The notes under the pieces: generated by a model
The model's input: the letters and a program-made list of their open reading frames with translations, nothing else
Databases searched by the model: none
What the model was told of the DNA's origin: nothing
Part shown: positions 25,235 to 34,933 of the stretch, piece after piece
Position numbering within the stretch: position 1 is the first letter of the stretch
Layout: the number at the start of each line of letters is the position of its first letter
From: an uncultured Bacteroidota bacterium
Lineage (GTDB): Bacteria; Bacteroidota; Rhodothermia; Rhodothermales; Salinibacteraceae
Length of the DNA stretch: 64,000 bases
Reading direction: 5' to 3'
Assembly (NCBI GenBank): GCA_913056185.1
Contig: CAJXLV010000015.1
Location: 1-64,000 of the forward strand
Program-made: the position numbers and the translations under genes

Positions 25235-25840
25235 CTACGAAGAGTTCGTCGTCGTGCCGTCCCCCGATGCCATCGGCGGCTCGCCGCGGCGTCCGTACGC
25301 CAGGACCAGCTTAAGGTGGGCGACGGCCGGGGCGACCAGCTCCAGCGACTCAAGGCGTTCTTGGGGCATTTCGGGGAGGCGCGGTGGGCTCACCCGGCCC
25401 ATCCACAACTCCATGGCGTCTTGCATGGCGTGCGGCCCCGGAAACTGCCCGCTCGGCAGGTGGGTGGCATAAAACGCGCGCTTGTTCTCCAGGCGCTCGT
25501 GCACCTCTTCGGCGACCCCTGCCAGCTCCGGGTGTTCGTCGGCCACCATGGCCTTGCCGATCAGGTAATTGCGGTAGGTGAAAGGCGTATCCAGAAGGGC
25601 CTCCACAATGGGCGAGACAAGCGCCTCTTCGTCCGCCAGGCCCACCTCCGCAGCGCGGGCGGTGGCAACCGATACGAGAGAGAGCGTCTCTTCCGCGATC
25701 AGTTCAGGGTCGCTCCCCTCCATGTCGCCCACACTCTGCAGCACCGCGTGGGTCAGGTCTTGGGTGAGGCCCAAAACGCCGACGGTAGCAAACGACGTGA
25801 ACCGAGCCACACGAGCGCTGGGAGGGAAGGCGTCGGGCAT
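25235..25840 (-). CDS. Hypothetical helical protein
   Basis: Not recognised. The 201-aa product is mainly alpha-helical by composition, with LIAEETLSLVSVATARAAEV, LVSPIVEALLDTPFTYRNYL and HAMQDAMELWMGRVSPPRLP; no signal peptide or transmembrane helix is evident. The start ATG at 25840 (MPDAFPPSAR) is chosen because codons further upstream read as Arg/Cys-rich non-coding sequence. Its stop lies 49 bp from the convergent PspA-operon end. moaC lies upstream in the same direction (124-bp gap). No functional statement is possible. Confidence 0.65.
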   Translation of the reverse strand: MPDAFPPSARVARFTSFATVGVLGLTQDLTHAVLQSVGDMEGSDPELIAEETLSLVSVATARAAEVGLADEEALVSPIVEALLDTPFTYRNYLIGKAMVADEHPELAGVAEEVHERLENKRAFYATHLPSGQFPGPHAMQDAMELWMGRVSPPRLPEMPQERLESLELVAPAVAHLKLVLAYGRRGEPPMASGDGTTTNSS

Positions 25841-25964
25841 GAGGGGAGAGGCATTGGGAAGAGATCGAGCGGATGGAGAGGGCCCCCGCGCATGGGAGCA
25901 GGCCCTGGCGCATTGCAGATGCGCGAGAGAACAGGCCCCTCTTCGGATGCATCCGGGGGAGACG

Positions 25965-26465
25965 TCAGGACACGCTCTCCGATTCACTTTTCCAGTTGCC
26001 ACTCTGCCCCCCCGTCTTGGCCCGCAGGTGCACGTCGCCGATTTGGATGTCCTTCGTGACCGACTTGCACATGTCGTAAATTGTAAGTGCCGCAATAGAG
26101 ACCGCCGTCAGCGCCTCCATTTCCACCCCCGTGACGCCGAAGGTTTTTGCAAAGGCGCGGATGTCGATGGCCTGCTCCTCAGCATCGAACGTGAAATCCA
26201 CCTCGACTCCATTGATTGTCACGTCGTGGCAGAGGGGAATGAGCTTGTCCGTTTGCTTCGCGCCCATAATCCCGGCAATTTGAGCCGTGGTGAGTACATC
26301 TCCTTTCTCGATGTCGTGATTGCGAACGCGCCGGAAGGCCTCCTCGCCAAGGTACACGCGCCCGGCGGCCACGGCAGTGCGAGCAGAGTCCGGCTTTCGG
26401 GAGGCATCCATCATGTGGACGCCTCCTTGGGCCTCCGGCGGGGTAAGCGTAGAAGAGTCAGCCAT
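25965..26465 (-). CDS. moaC: Cyclic pyranopterin monophosphate synthase MoaC
   Basis: Molybdenum-cofactor enzyme that converts the MoaA product (3',8-cyclo-GTP) to cyclic pyranopterin monophosphate. The 166-aa product has the family length. It shows MMDASRKPDSARTAVAAGRV, KQTDKLIPLCHDVTINGVEV, and GVEMEALTAVSIAALTIYDM followed by the catalytic-Lys region CKSVTKD. The start ATG at 26465 gives the standard N-terminus; open sequence further upstream is not conserved. No moaA, moeA or molybdoenzyme gene lies nearby, so the pathway is split over the genome or incomplete here. Confidence 0.95.
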   Translation of the reverse strand: MADSSTLTPPEAQGGVHMMDASRKPDSARTAVAAGRVYLGEEAFRRVRNHDIEKGDVLTTAQIAGIMGAKQTDKLIPLCHDVTINGVEVDFTFDAEEQAIDIRAFAKTFGVTGVEMEALTAVSIAALTIYDMCKSVTKDIQIGDVHLRAKTGGQSGNWKSESESVS

Positions 26466-26584
26466 CGGTGGAGTGGGGCAGTGTGGGAAAGGAGGCAGTG
26501 TGGGGAACGTAGCCGGGGAGAACCCGCCTTCTGGAATCGGGCGGGTGCTTCTTGGTTTCGATGAAAGGCCGTGAATGCGACGGC

Positions 26585-28213
26585 TCAGGCGGGGGGCCAC
26601 GACGGATGCGTGTACGTCGGTTCTCCGCCCAGATAGGTGGCCCGGACGGAGAGGGTCGGAATTTGTGCCGCCGGCACTGTCAAGAGATCGTCCGACAGAA
26701 CGGCAAAGTCGGCCCGTTTTCCCGGGGTGATCGAGCCCACTTCGTCTTCCTGAAACGCTGCGTAGGCGGCGCCCTGCGTGTACGCGTGGAGGGCGGTGCG
26801 GCGGTGGAGCGGAGCGGCCAGCGGGGAGGTGTCGGGGGAGGGAAGGGACGGCGGAGCGACGGCGGCGAAAAATCCACGGAGCGGAGAAATGGGGTCCACC
26901 GGGGCGTCCGATCCAAAGGCGAGGGGCGCTCCGGCGTTCTGTAGTGCGGCCCACGCGTACGCGCGAGACAGGCGCTCGGGCCCGAGCCGGTCGAGGGCCC
27001 ACGCCTGGTCGCTACGGGCAAACCCGGGTTGCACGGAGGCCACAATGCCCAGGTCTTCCAGGCGGGCCCGGTCGCGGGGATGCATCACCTGAGCGTGTTC
27101 GATGCGTGGGCGACGAAGCGGACGCGTGCCGGTGCGCGCCGCTGCCGCATAGGCATCCAGCACAAAGCGGTTTGCCCGGTCGCCGATGGCGTGTGTATTG
27201 ACCTGAAAGCCCGCGTCCACCACAGCCGTCACCGCTTCCCGAAAGTCCTCCGCGTCGTGCAGCAGCAGCCCACGGTTGTCGGGGGCGTCGGCGTACGGCT
27301 CCAGCAGCGCAGCGCCCCGGCTGCCCAGCGCCCCATCCGCAAAGAACTTTACCGATTCGACCGTGAGGCGCCCGGACGGATGGTGAAGCGGGCCCGCGTC
27401 GCAGAAATGAGCGAACGCCTCGGCCCGCCCGTCCATCATCGCGTACATGCGGAGCGGAAACCGGCCATCCTCGATGCGGCGACGGAATCGTCGGATGCCC
27501 GCGAGGTCCACCCCCGCGTCGTGAAGGCCCGTGAGGCCGTGGCGGGCCGTATGGTCGAGCGCCGTCGACAACGCCCGGTCCAGCCGCGCGTCGTCCGGCG
27601 GCGGGATGTGGTCCTCGACCAGGGCCATGGCCGCATCGATCAGTACGCCCGTGGGGCGCCCGGCCTCGTCCCGACAGATGCGCCCGCCCGCGGGAGCGTC
27701 CATCGCCGCGAGCCGATCGAGCCCCACCGTTGCCTCCAGGGCCGCCGTGTTGGCCCAGCCGGCGTGCACGTCCGTGCGGGTGAGCCACACCGGCCGCTGG
27801 GGAAAGGCCCCGTCCAGCGCGGCACGAGTGGGAAATTCAGGCGTCTCCCACGCGGTTTGGTCCCAGCCGTGGCCCCGGAGCCACCCTGCATCGCCCGGTC
27901 TTTCTTCCTGGACGAACGCGCGCAGCCGACGGATCACATCGGCCGGGGAGGAGGTGCCCGCAAGGTCGGCCCGGCAGAGCGACAGGCCGAGCGCGTGGAG
28001 GTGGGCGTGCGCGTCAATGAAGCCGGGGACGATGGTGTGCCCCTCAGCGTCCAGCCGCGGCGCCTCCGGGGCAGCCGACAGAAGCGACTCGGTCGCCCCC
28101 ACCGCCGCAAAGGTCCCCTCCCGCACGCCAAAGGCGGTGGCCGTGGGGGCCCGTGCGTCCATGGTGTGCACCCGTGCGTTGTGCACGAGCAGATCAAGGG
28201 GTGCGGTAGACAT
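26585..28213 (-). CDS. Amidohydrolase family protein (YtcJ-like)
   Basis: Zinc-dependent hydrolase of the amidohydrolase superfamily, YtcJ/N-substituted formamide deformylase-like group; physiological substrates of this group are mostly unknown. The 542-aa product has the N-terminal LLVHNARVHTMD strand, the metal-binding GFIDAHAHLHALG, WLRGHGWDQTAWE, then HAIGDRANR and IEHAQVMHPRD with further metal ligands, AFGSDAPVDPISP with the catalytic Asp, and ITPGKRADFAVLSDD near the end. The start is ATG 28213 or 28222. No signal peptide is seen, so it is probably cytoplasmic. It is divergent from gltB. Confidence 0.88.
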   Translation of the reverse strand: MSTAPLDLLVHNARVHTMDARAPTATAFGVREGTFAAVGATESLLSAAPEAPRLDAEGHTIVPGFIDAHAHLHALGLSLCRADLAGTSSPADVIRRLRAFVQEERPGDAGWLRGHGWDQTAWETPEFPTRAALDGAFPQRPVWLTRTDVHAGWANTAALEATVGLDRLAAMDAPAGGRICRDEAGRPTGVLIDAAMALVEDHIPPPDDARLDRALSTALDHTARHGLTGLHDAGVDLAGIRRFRRRIEDGRFPLRMYAMMDGRAEAFAHFCDAGPLHHPSGRLTVESVKFFADGALGSRGAALLEPYADAPDNRGLLLHDAEDFREAVTAVVDAGFQVNTHAIGDRANRFVLDAYAAAARTGTRPLRRPRIEHAQVMHPRDRARLEDLGIVASVQPGFARSDQAWALDRLGPERLSRAYAWAALQNAGAPLAFGSDAPVDPISPLRGFFAAVAPPSLPSPDTSPLAAPLHRRTALHAYTQGAAYAAFQEDEVGSITPGKRADFAVLSDDLLTVPAAQIPTLSVRATYLGGEPTYTHPSWPPA

Positions 28214-28461
28214 AGAATCCATCAGGAGATGAAGGTAGAAAATGTCACTCCCCGCGTGCACGCGGAGGTTGCCAAAAAAACATAGTTGTTAAAAAGTCGT
28301 GACTGGAAGCGCTTTGCACTACACAAAAATTTGATGATCACGATGTCTTCATGCATCTATGTCAGTCCCTCTTAACAAAACTTCCGAGAAACCACCCGAT
28401 GCGTGCTCTCAGCGCGGGGGCAGTCCCCTGCAGGCCGGGCACGTCGGAACCTGCTGTTGAT

Positions 28462-31400
28462 ATGGGACATCCCACCTCTTCTCCGTTCCGTCCTCTTCCC
28501 GGACGTTCACAACTTGGTCCCGACCGGGAGCGATCCAACTGCGGCGTTGGGGTCCTGATGAATCTGGACGGCACGGCCCGACACGCCATGATTGAGGACG
28601 GCCTTCAGGTTCTCAAAAACCTGGATCATCGCGGCGCACGTGGGGCAGAGCCCAATACGGGCGACGGGGCAGGGATGCTCCTCCAAAAGCCCCACGAGTT
28701 CTTCCGCCAGGTGGTCTCGGGCCTGCCCGCGGCGGAGCGGTACGGCGTCGGGCAGTTCTTCCTTCCGGCGGACCCCGACGTGCAACCTGCCCTGCGCCGC
28801 GTCATCGACCAGGTGGTGCGGGACGAAGGATTCGAGCCGATCGCGTGGCGCGACGTGCCCACCGATGCGAGCGACCTGGGGCCGACGGCCCGGGCCACGG
28901 AGCCGGATGTGTGGCAGCTCTTTGTGACGCCTACGTCTCCCGGTGCCCCCCGCACCCTCGACGCCCAACTCTTCGTGCTGCGCCGCCGCATCGAGCGCAC
29001 CGTGGCCGGCTCCGACCTGCCCGACCACGAAACGTTTTACGTCTGCTCGCTCGACCGCCGCAAAATTGTTTACAAAGGGCTTCTCACCAATGCGCAGGTG
29101 GGCACCTACTTCCCCGAACTGCACGACGAGCGGGTGCAATCCAGCCTGGCCCTGGTGCACTCGCGCTTCTCCACAAACACCCTGGGCGCCTGGCGCCTCG
29201 CCCACCCGTACCGCAACGTCGTTCACAACGGCGAGGTGAACACCCTGCGCGGCAATCTGAACTGGATGCGCGCCCGCAGCCCGCTTCTCGACACCGACGC
29301 CTTTGGCACCGACCTGGACCGCCTCCGTCCGTTCGTCACCGAAGCGCAGAGCGACACCGCGGTGCTCGACAATGTGCTGGAGCTGCTCGTAGAAAGCGGC
29401 CGGTCGCTCCCGCACGCCCTCCGCATGCTCATCCCTGAGGCCTGGGACAAGGACGAGCAGATGGCCCCCGCCCGCCGCGCCTGGTACGAGTACCACTCGA
29501 CCCTCGTCGAGCCCTGGGACGGCCCGCTGCTCGTTGCGTTTACGGACGGGGACAGCGTGGGCGCAGTGCTCGATCGCAACGGCCTGCGCCCGTGTCGCTA
29601 CTGGGTGACGCACGACGATCGCCTCGTGATGGCCAGCGAGGCAGGAGTGCTTGACCTCCCGCCCGAACAGATCAAGCGCAAGGACCGCCTCCAGCCCGGC
29701 CAGCTCTTCCTCGCCGACGCCGAGGAGGGACGCATCGTCCCGGAAGAAGAGGTCTTCGATCGCCTTACGGACGACCGGTACGCCCGCTGGCTCGAAGAAC
29801 ACCGCGTCCGCCTCCGCACCCTCGTCTCCGCAGCGTCCGGCGCCGACGACGCCCCGGCCGCCCCCAACCGCCCCTGGAACGGCGCCCCCAACGCCCTTCC
29901 GCGTCGCCAGCGCGCCGTGGGCTACACCCGCGAGCACGTGCGTCGCCTCCTCGCGCCAATGGTGGAAGACGGCAAAGACCCCGTGGGGGCCATGGGCGAC
30001 GACACCCCACCCGCCGTCTTGTCCGACCAAAACAAGACGCTTTTCACCTACTTCAAGCAGCTGTTTGCGCAGGTCTCCAACCCGCCCCTCGACTACATCC
30101 GCGAGGAACGGGTTACGTCGCTGAAGAGCCACATCGGTCGCACCCGCAACCTCCTCACCGAGAGCCCCGCGCACTGCCGCCAGCTCCACCTCGACTCGCC
30201 CATCCTCAGCGACGCGGAGCGCGAGGCGCTGCACCACCTCGACTCGAAGGGGCTCCAACCCACCTCCATCGACATCACCTTCGGGCACGAGGGCTCGGTG
30301 CAGACGGCCCTCGACCGCGTGCGCCGCGCCGCCCGCGCCGCCGTACACGACGGCCACACCCTTCTCTGCCTGTCCGACCGCGCACTTGGCCCCGAGCGCC
30401 TTCCCCTCCCGAGTCTGCTCGCCGTGGGCGCGGTGCACCACGATCTGATCCGCCGCGGCCAGCGGCCCCACGCTGCAATCATCCTCGAAAGCGCCCAGCC
30501 CTGCGCCGTCCATCACATCTGCACCCTCCTCGGCTACGGCGCCGACGCCCTGCACCCGTACCTCGCGTACGCCACCGTGCGCGACCTGGCCCCCCGCATC
30601 GACGATGGACCCGCCCCCGCGGCTGCCGTAGACCGCTACGTAAACGCGCTGGAGCAGGGCCTGCTGAAGGTGATGGCCAAGATGGGCATCTCCACGCTCG
30701 AAAGCTACAAGGGCGCGCAGGTGTTTGAGGCCGTGGGGCTGGATGCGGACCTCGTAGACGAGTTCTTCTTTGGGACGCCCAGCCGCATCGACGGGGCGGG
30801 GCTGGACGAGCTTGAGGCCGATGTGCGCGAGCGCCACCGGGCGGCGTTCGACGTGTCGCTGCCCGGCACCGCCCCGCTGGAAACGGGCGGCGACCTCTAC
30901 TGGCGCCGCGACGGGGAGCACCACCAGTGGAACCCCCAAACCATCGGGCGCCTGCAGCACGCCGTGCGCCAACACGACGCGGCGGCGTACGAGGACTTTG
31001 CCGCCCGCATCAACGAGCAAGAAAACAAGCACCAGACGCTTCGGGGCCTGCTCGCGTTTGATCCCGATCCGGATGCGGCCGTTCCCATCGCGGAGGTCGA
31101 GCCCGCCTCCTCCATCGTCCAGCGCTTCTACACCTCATCGATGTCCCTGGGCTCCCTCAGCCCCGAGGCCCACGAGACGCTCGCCATTGCCATGAACCGC
31201 CTCGGGGCCAAGGCCAGCACCGGCGAAGGGGGCGAGCAGGTGGAGCGGTTCGGCACGGAGCGCGAATGCGCGATCAAGCAGGTGGCCAGTGGGCGCTTTG
31301 GGGTAACCAGCACGTACCTCCAAAACGCCGACCACATCGAGATCAAGATGGCGCAGGGGTCCAAGCCCGGCGAGGGCGGCCACCTGCCGGGCGGCAAGGT

Positions 31401-33030
31401 GAACGAGCTGATCGCGGACACGCGCTACACCACGCCGGGGGTTTCTCTCATCTCGCCCCCGCCGCACCACGACATCTACTCGATCGAGGACCTCGCGCAG
31501 CTCATCCACGACCTCAAGAACGCCAACCCGGAGGCCGATGTGCACGTGAAGCTGGTCTCGGCCGCCGGCATCGGCGTCATTGCGGCCGGCGTGGCCAAGG
31601 CCAAGGCCGACGCGGTGCTCATCAGCGGGCAATCGGGGGGCACGGGTGCCTCGCCCAAGACGTCGATCAAGTCGGCGGGCCTGCCCTGGGAGCTGGGCGT
31701 GTCGGAGGCGCAGCGCGTGCTGCTGGACAACGACCTCCGCTCGCGCATCCGTGTCCGCATCGACGGCGGGCTGAAGACGGGGCGCGACGTGGCGGTGGCG
31801 GCACTGATGGGGGGCGAGGAGTTTGGGTTTGGCACCGCCGCGCTGGTGTGCCTGGGCTGCATCATGCTCCGCAAGTGCCACTGCAATACCTGCTCGGTGG
31901 GCATTGCCACGCAAGACCCGGAGCTGCGCAAAAAGTTTGTGGGGCAGCCCGAGCACGTTATGCGCTACATGCACTTCGTCGCGGAAGAGCTGCGGCACAT
32001 CATGGCGCGGATCGGCGTCCGCACGGTGGACGCCATGGTGGGCCGCACCGATCTGCTGCGTCCCCGCGATACCGACCACCCCCGTGCGCGGCGGCTCAAC
32101 CTCCAGCCGCTCCTGCAGCGCCCCGATAGCGACGACGATTCCCGCAAGACGACGGAGCAAGACCACGGGCTGGCGGAGGCGCTCGACCATGCCCTCATTG
32201 CCGAGGCGCAGCCCGCCCTCGACGACCAGGCGCCGGTCCACCTCCGGCACTCCATCACCAATCGCCACCGCTCGGTGGGCGCGCTCCTCAGCGGGGCCGT
32301 CACCGACCGCTACGGCCCGGAGGGGCTGCCCGACGCGACGATTCGGGTCGACCTGGACGGGGTGGCGGGGCAGAGCTTCGGGGCGTTTCTGGCGTCCGGC
32401 CTCACGCTGCGCCTCACGGGCGAGGCCAACGACTACGTGGGCAAGGGCCTCTCCGGCGGGCGCCTGGTGCTGCGCACGCCCGAGGCGGCAGGCTACGCGG
32501 CCGCCGAAAACATTCTGCTGGGCAACGTGGCGCTCTACGGCGCCACCCGCGGCGAGGCGTTCTTCAACGGACAGGCGGGCGAGCGCTTTGCCGTGCGCAA
32601 CTCCGGCGTAATGGCCGTGGTGGAGGGCGTGGGCGACCACGGCTGCGAATACATGACCGGGGGTGTGGTGGTGGTGCTCGGCAGTACGGGTCGCAACTTT
32701 GGCGCGGGCATGAGCGGCGGCGAGGCGTACGTGCTGGATGAAGACGGCACGCTCGACCAGTCGGTAAACCGCGATATGGTGCGCCTGGAGCCCCTCACGG
32801 ATGCCCGCGACCGGCGGCTTGCCCGCCGCCTCCTCGAGCGGCATCACCACTACACCGGCAGTGCCAAGGCCGAACGCGTACTGGCCGACTGGGAACAGGT
32901 CGTCGATCGGTTTCGCAAGGTCATGCCCATTGCCTTTGCCCAACAGGTGGAGGAGCACCTGCAGAAGGGCGAGGACATTCGGCCCTCCGTGCCTCCATCG
33001 CCTGGGGAGCCCGCTCCCGTTGCTGCCTGA
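28462..33030 (+). CDS. gltB: Glutamate synthase (NADPH) large subunit
   Basis: Converts glutamine plus 2-oxoglutarate to two glutamates, the second step of the GS-GOGAT ammonia assimilation route. The 1522-aa product has the full domain series. The glutaminase domain starts at Cys27 (SNCGVGVLM) after a 26-residue propeptide. The FMN synthase domain contains GSKPGEGGHLPGGKV and LISGQSGGTGASPKTS. The 3Fe-4S cysteines are C1133, C1139 and C1144 in CIMLRKCHCNTCSVGIATQ. The C-terminal glycine-rich beta-helix contains GANDYVGKGLSGGRL-like repeats. The ATG at 28462 is chosen over 28351 because it leaves a family-sized propeptide. gltD follows after an unusual 406-bp gap. Confidence 0.96.
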   Translation: MGHPTSSPFRPLPGRSQLGPDRERSNCGVGVLMNLDGTARHAMIEDGLQVLKNLDHRGARGAEPNTGDGAGMLLQKPHEFFRQVVSGLPAAERYGVGQFFLPADPDVQPALRRVIDQVVRDEGFEPIAWRDVPTDASDLGPTARATEPDVWQLFVTPTSPGAPRTLDAQLFVLRRRIERTVAGSDLPDHETFYVCSLDRRKIVYKGLLTNAQVGTYFPELHDERVQSSLALVHSRFSTNTLGAWRLAHPYRNVVHNGEVNTLRGNLNWMRARSPLLDTDAFGTDLDRLRPFVTEAQSDTAVLDNVLELLVESGRSLPHALRMLIPEAWDKDEQMAPARRAWYEYHSTLVEPWDGPLLVAFTDGDSVGAVLDRNGLRPCRYWVTHDDRLVMASEAGVLDLPPEQIKRKDRLQPGQLFLADAEEGRIVPEEEVFDRLTDDRYARWLEEHRVRLRTLVSAASGADDAPAAPNRPWNGAPNALPRRQRAVGYTREHVRRLLAPMVEDGKDPVGAMGDDTPPAVLSDQNKTLFTYFKQLFAQVSNPPLDYIREERVTSLKSHIGRTRNLLTESPAHCRQLHLDSPILSDAEREALHHLDSKGLQPTSIDITFGHEGSVQTALDRVRRAARAAVHDGHTLLCLSDRALGPERLPLPSLLAVGAVHHDLIRRGQRPHAAIILESAQPCAVHHICTLLGYGADALHPYLAYATVRDLAPRIDDGPAPAAAVDRYVNALEQGLLKVMAKMGISTLESYKGAQVFEAVGLDADLVDEFFFGTPSRIDGAGLDELEADVRERHRAAFDVSLPGTAPLETGGDLYWRRDGEHHQWNPQTIGRLQHAVRQHDAAAYEDFAARINEQENKHQTLRGLLAFDPDPDAAVPIAEVEPASSIVQRFYTSSMSLGSLSPEAHETLAIAMNRLGAKASTGEGGEQVERFGTERECAIKQVASGRFGVTSTYLQNADHIEIKMAQGSKPGEGGHLPGGKVNELIADTRYTTPGVSLISPPPHHDIYSIEDLAQLIHDLKNANPEADVHVKLVSAAGIGVIAAGVAKAKADAVLISGQSGGTGASPKTSIKSAGLPWELGVSEAQRVLLDNDLRSRIRVRIDGGLKTGRDVAVAALMGGEEFGFGTAALVCLGCIMLRKCHCNTCSVGIATQDPELRKKFVGQPEHVMRYMHFVAEELRHIMARIGVRTVDAMVGRTDLLRPRDTDHPRARRLNLQPLLQRPDSDDDSRKTTEQDHGLAEALDHALIAEAQPALDDQAPVHLRHSITNRHRSVGALLSGAVTDRYGPEGLPDATIRVDLDGVAGQSFGAFLASGLTLRLTGEANDYVGKGLSGGRLVLRTPEAAGYAAAENILLGNVALYGATRGEAFFNGQAGERFAVRNSGVMAVVEGVGDHGCEYMTGGVVVVLGSTGRNFGAGMSGGEAYVLDEDGTLDQSVNRDMVRLEPLTDARDRRLARRLLERHHHYTGSAKAERVLADWEQVVDRFRKVMPIAFAQQVEEHLQKGEDIRPSVPPSPGEPAPVAA

Positions 33031-33436
33031 TTCGGGATGCGTCTCGTTACGGGGCGCACATCTCGGATTGCGCATTGTCGTGCCGGGGCGTTGGTGAACG
33101 TACGCAATGCGATCCGCTCACGGAGACGTCGGCCGTGGTCGGGTCCCAGCGCTCATTCCGGGCGACACGTTCAAAACCTGTTTGGCGAGACCTCTACGGC
33201 CTGCGACGTCGTGGATCTCGTGCAAAATGGCTTCTGCATTCGCCTGGTAGTTCCACGACAAGGCGCATTTGAGCGCCATTGTGCAACGTCGCCCACTGTG
33301 TCACGTCGCCCACTGCGTTTCGGCTCCGAATCTGCTCCCCAAGCAGGTTCTCAGCGCCTAACCGTCCCACATTCAGCGCGAGACGCACACCACGCTCGAT
33401 AAGACCCCATCCTCCGCTCACCGATTCCGCGCCATC
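33031..33436. other. Gene-free 406-bp spacer between gltB and gltD
   Basis: Longer than expected inside a gltBD unit. It contains a direct duplication CGTCGCCCACTG at 33287-33298 and 33304-33315. Its minus strand can be read as peptide-like (for example CALSWNYQANAEAILHEIHD near 33200-33260), but no start, family or conserved motif was recognised. It may be a decayed gene or insertion, or simply a long leader of gltD. Confidence 0.4.
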
Positions 33437-34912
33437 ATGCCAAGAGAACATCACCCCGACGGCTACCTGCAGCACGCCCGCCAACCCATCGGCAAGCGCA
33501 ACCCCACGGAGCGCACGGCCGACTCGGACGAAATCTGGAAGCCCGACTGGAGCCCGCAGGCCCTGCAGGACCAGGGCGAGCGCTGCGTGGACTGCGGCGT
33601 GCCCACCTGCATGAGCGGCTGTCCCATCGGCAACCGCATCCCCGAATGGAACGACCTGGTGCACCGCAGCGACTGGAAGGAGGCGCTGGAGCAGCTCCAC
33701 GCCACGAACAACTTCCCGGAGTTTACCGGCTACACGTGCCCCGCGCCCTGCGAGGATGCCTGCGTGCTGGCCGTGAACGATGACGCCGTGGCGATCAAAA
33801 GCATCGAGCGCGCCATCGTGGACAAAGGGTGGGAGGAGGGCTGGATTCAGCCAGAGCCGCCCGCCGTGCGCACTGGGCACCGCGTGGCCGTTGTGGGCAG
33901 TGGACCCGCCGGACTGGCCGCGGCCCAGCAGCTGAACCGCGCCGGGCACCGCGTCACTGTCTACGAGCGCGACCAAGCCCCGGGGGGCCTCATGACGTAC
34001 GGCATTCCGGACTTCAAATTTGCCCGGCGCCGCGTGGACCAGCGCGTGGCACAGCTCCGGGAGGAGGGCATCTCGTTTGTGACGGGGACGGAGGTGGGCA
34101 CGGATGTGCGGGCCGACGCCCTGCAGGAGGCCTACGACGCAACGTGCCTCGCCCTCGGCGCCCAGCGGCACCGCGAGCTGCCGGTGCCGGGCACCGAGCT
34201 GGCGGGCGTGCTCCCGGCCATGGACTACCTCACCGAGGAAAACCGCCGCCAGGCCGGGCAGTCGCTGCGCCGGGGCGTGAGTGCGGCGGGCAAGAATGTG
34301 GTGGTGCTGGGCGGGGGCGACACGGGGGCCGATTGTGTGGGCACGGCCCACCGCCAGGGCGCCCGGCAGGTGGTGCAGATCGCCATCAACAACAAGCCCT
34401 CCAAAGACCGCGCGCCGGACAATCCGTGGCCGGAGGCGGCGCAGGTCTACGAAAAAACCTACGCGCAGAAGGAGGGCGGCGAAGAACAGTTTGCCATCAA
34501 CACCCAGGCGCTGGTGGACCTGGACGGCGACGGCCACGTCGATGAACTGCGGGCCGAACAGGTGGACTGGACCTACGAAAAGGGGCGCCGGGCGGACAAG
34601 ACGGTGCTCGACCCGGACCTCCGCATCCCCGCGGACCTGGTGCTCGTGGCGATTGGCTTCACCGGTCCCGATACGCATCCGTTTGCGGACTGCGGGGTGG
34701 CGCGCGCGGACGACGGAACGGTTGCGACGGACGAGTGCCTGCGGACGGGCGCGGAGGGCGTGTTTGCGGCCGGAGACTCGCGGCGCGGCGCGTCGCTGGT
34801 GGTGTGGGCCATTGGCGAGGGGCGCGATGCGGCCCGCCAGATCGACCGCTACCTTACGGGCCGCTCCGATCTGCCTGCCAGCCTGCAGACCTCGAACCCC
34901 CCGTTGGGGTAG
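33437..34912 (+). CDS. gltD: Glutamate synthase small subunit
   Basis: FAD subunit that feeds NADPH electrons to GltB. The 491-aa product has the N-terminal double 4Fe-4S region with RCVDCGVPTCMSGCPIGNRI and TCPAPCEDACVLAVN. The FAD fold VAVVGSGPAGLAAAQQL follows near 145-165, then GGLMTYGIPDFKF, the NADPH fold VVVLGGGDTGADCVGTA near 290, and a C-terminal second FAD contact VFAAGDSRRGASLVVWAI. Length is typical (about 490). The start ATG at 33437 fits the family N-terminus. It lies downstream of gltB on the same strand; dtd converges on it after 21 bp. Confidence 0.96.
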   Translation: MPREHHPDGYLQHARQPIGKRNPTERTADSDEIWKPDWSPQALQDQGERCVDCGVPTCMSGCPIGNRIPEWNDLVHRSDWKEALEQLHATNNFPEFTGYTCPAPCEDACVLAVNDDAVAIKSIERAIVDKGWEEGWIQPEPPAVRTGHRVAVVGSGPAGLAAAQQLNRAGHRVTVYERDQAPGGLMTYGIPDFKFARRRVDQRVAQLREEGISFVTGTEVGTDVRADALQEAYDATCLALGAQRHRELPVPGTELAGVLPAMDYLTEENRRQAGQSLRRGVSAAGKNVVVLGGGDTGADCVGTAHRQGARQVVQIAINNKPSKDRAPDNPWPEAAQVYEKTYAQKEGGEEQFAINTQALVDLDGDGHVDELRAEQVDWTYEKGRRADKTVLDPDLRIPADLVLVAIGFTGPDTHPFADCGVARADDGTVATDECLRTGAEGVFAAGDSRRGASLVVWAIGEGRDAARQIDRYLTGRSDLPASLQTSNPPLG

Positions 34913-34933
34913 ACAGGGAGAGAGAGCGGGAGG

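Noticed and set aside
28507-31032. Long open frame (841 codons) antisense to gltB
   Set aside because: It lies wholly opposite a gene with clear family motifs; high GC content keeps complementary frames open. No recognisable domain.
33194-33420. Transposase fragment in the gltB-gltD spacer
   Set aside because: Some protein-like reading on the minus strand, but no conserved motif or ends; kept only as a gene-free spacer with a note.
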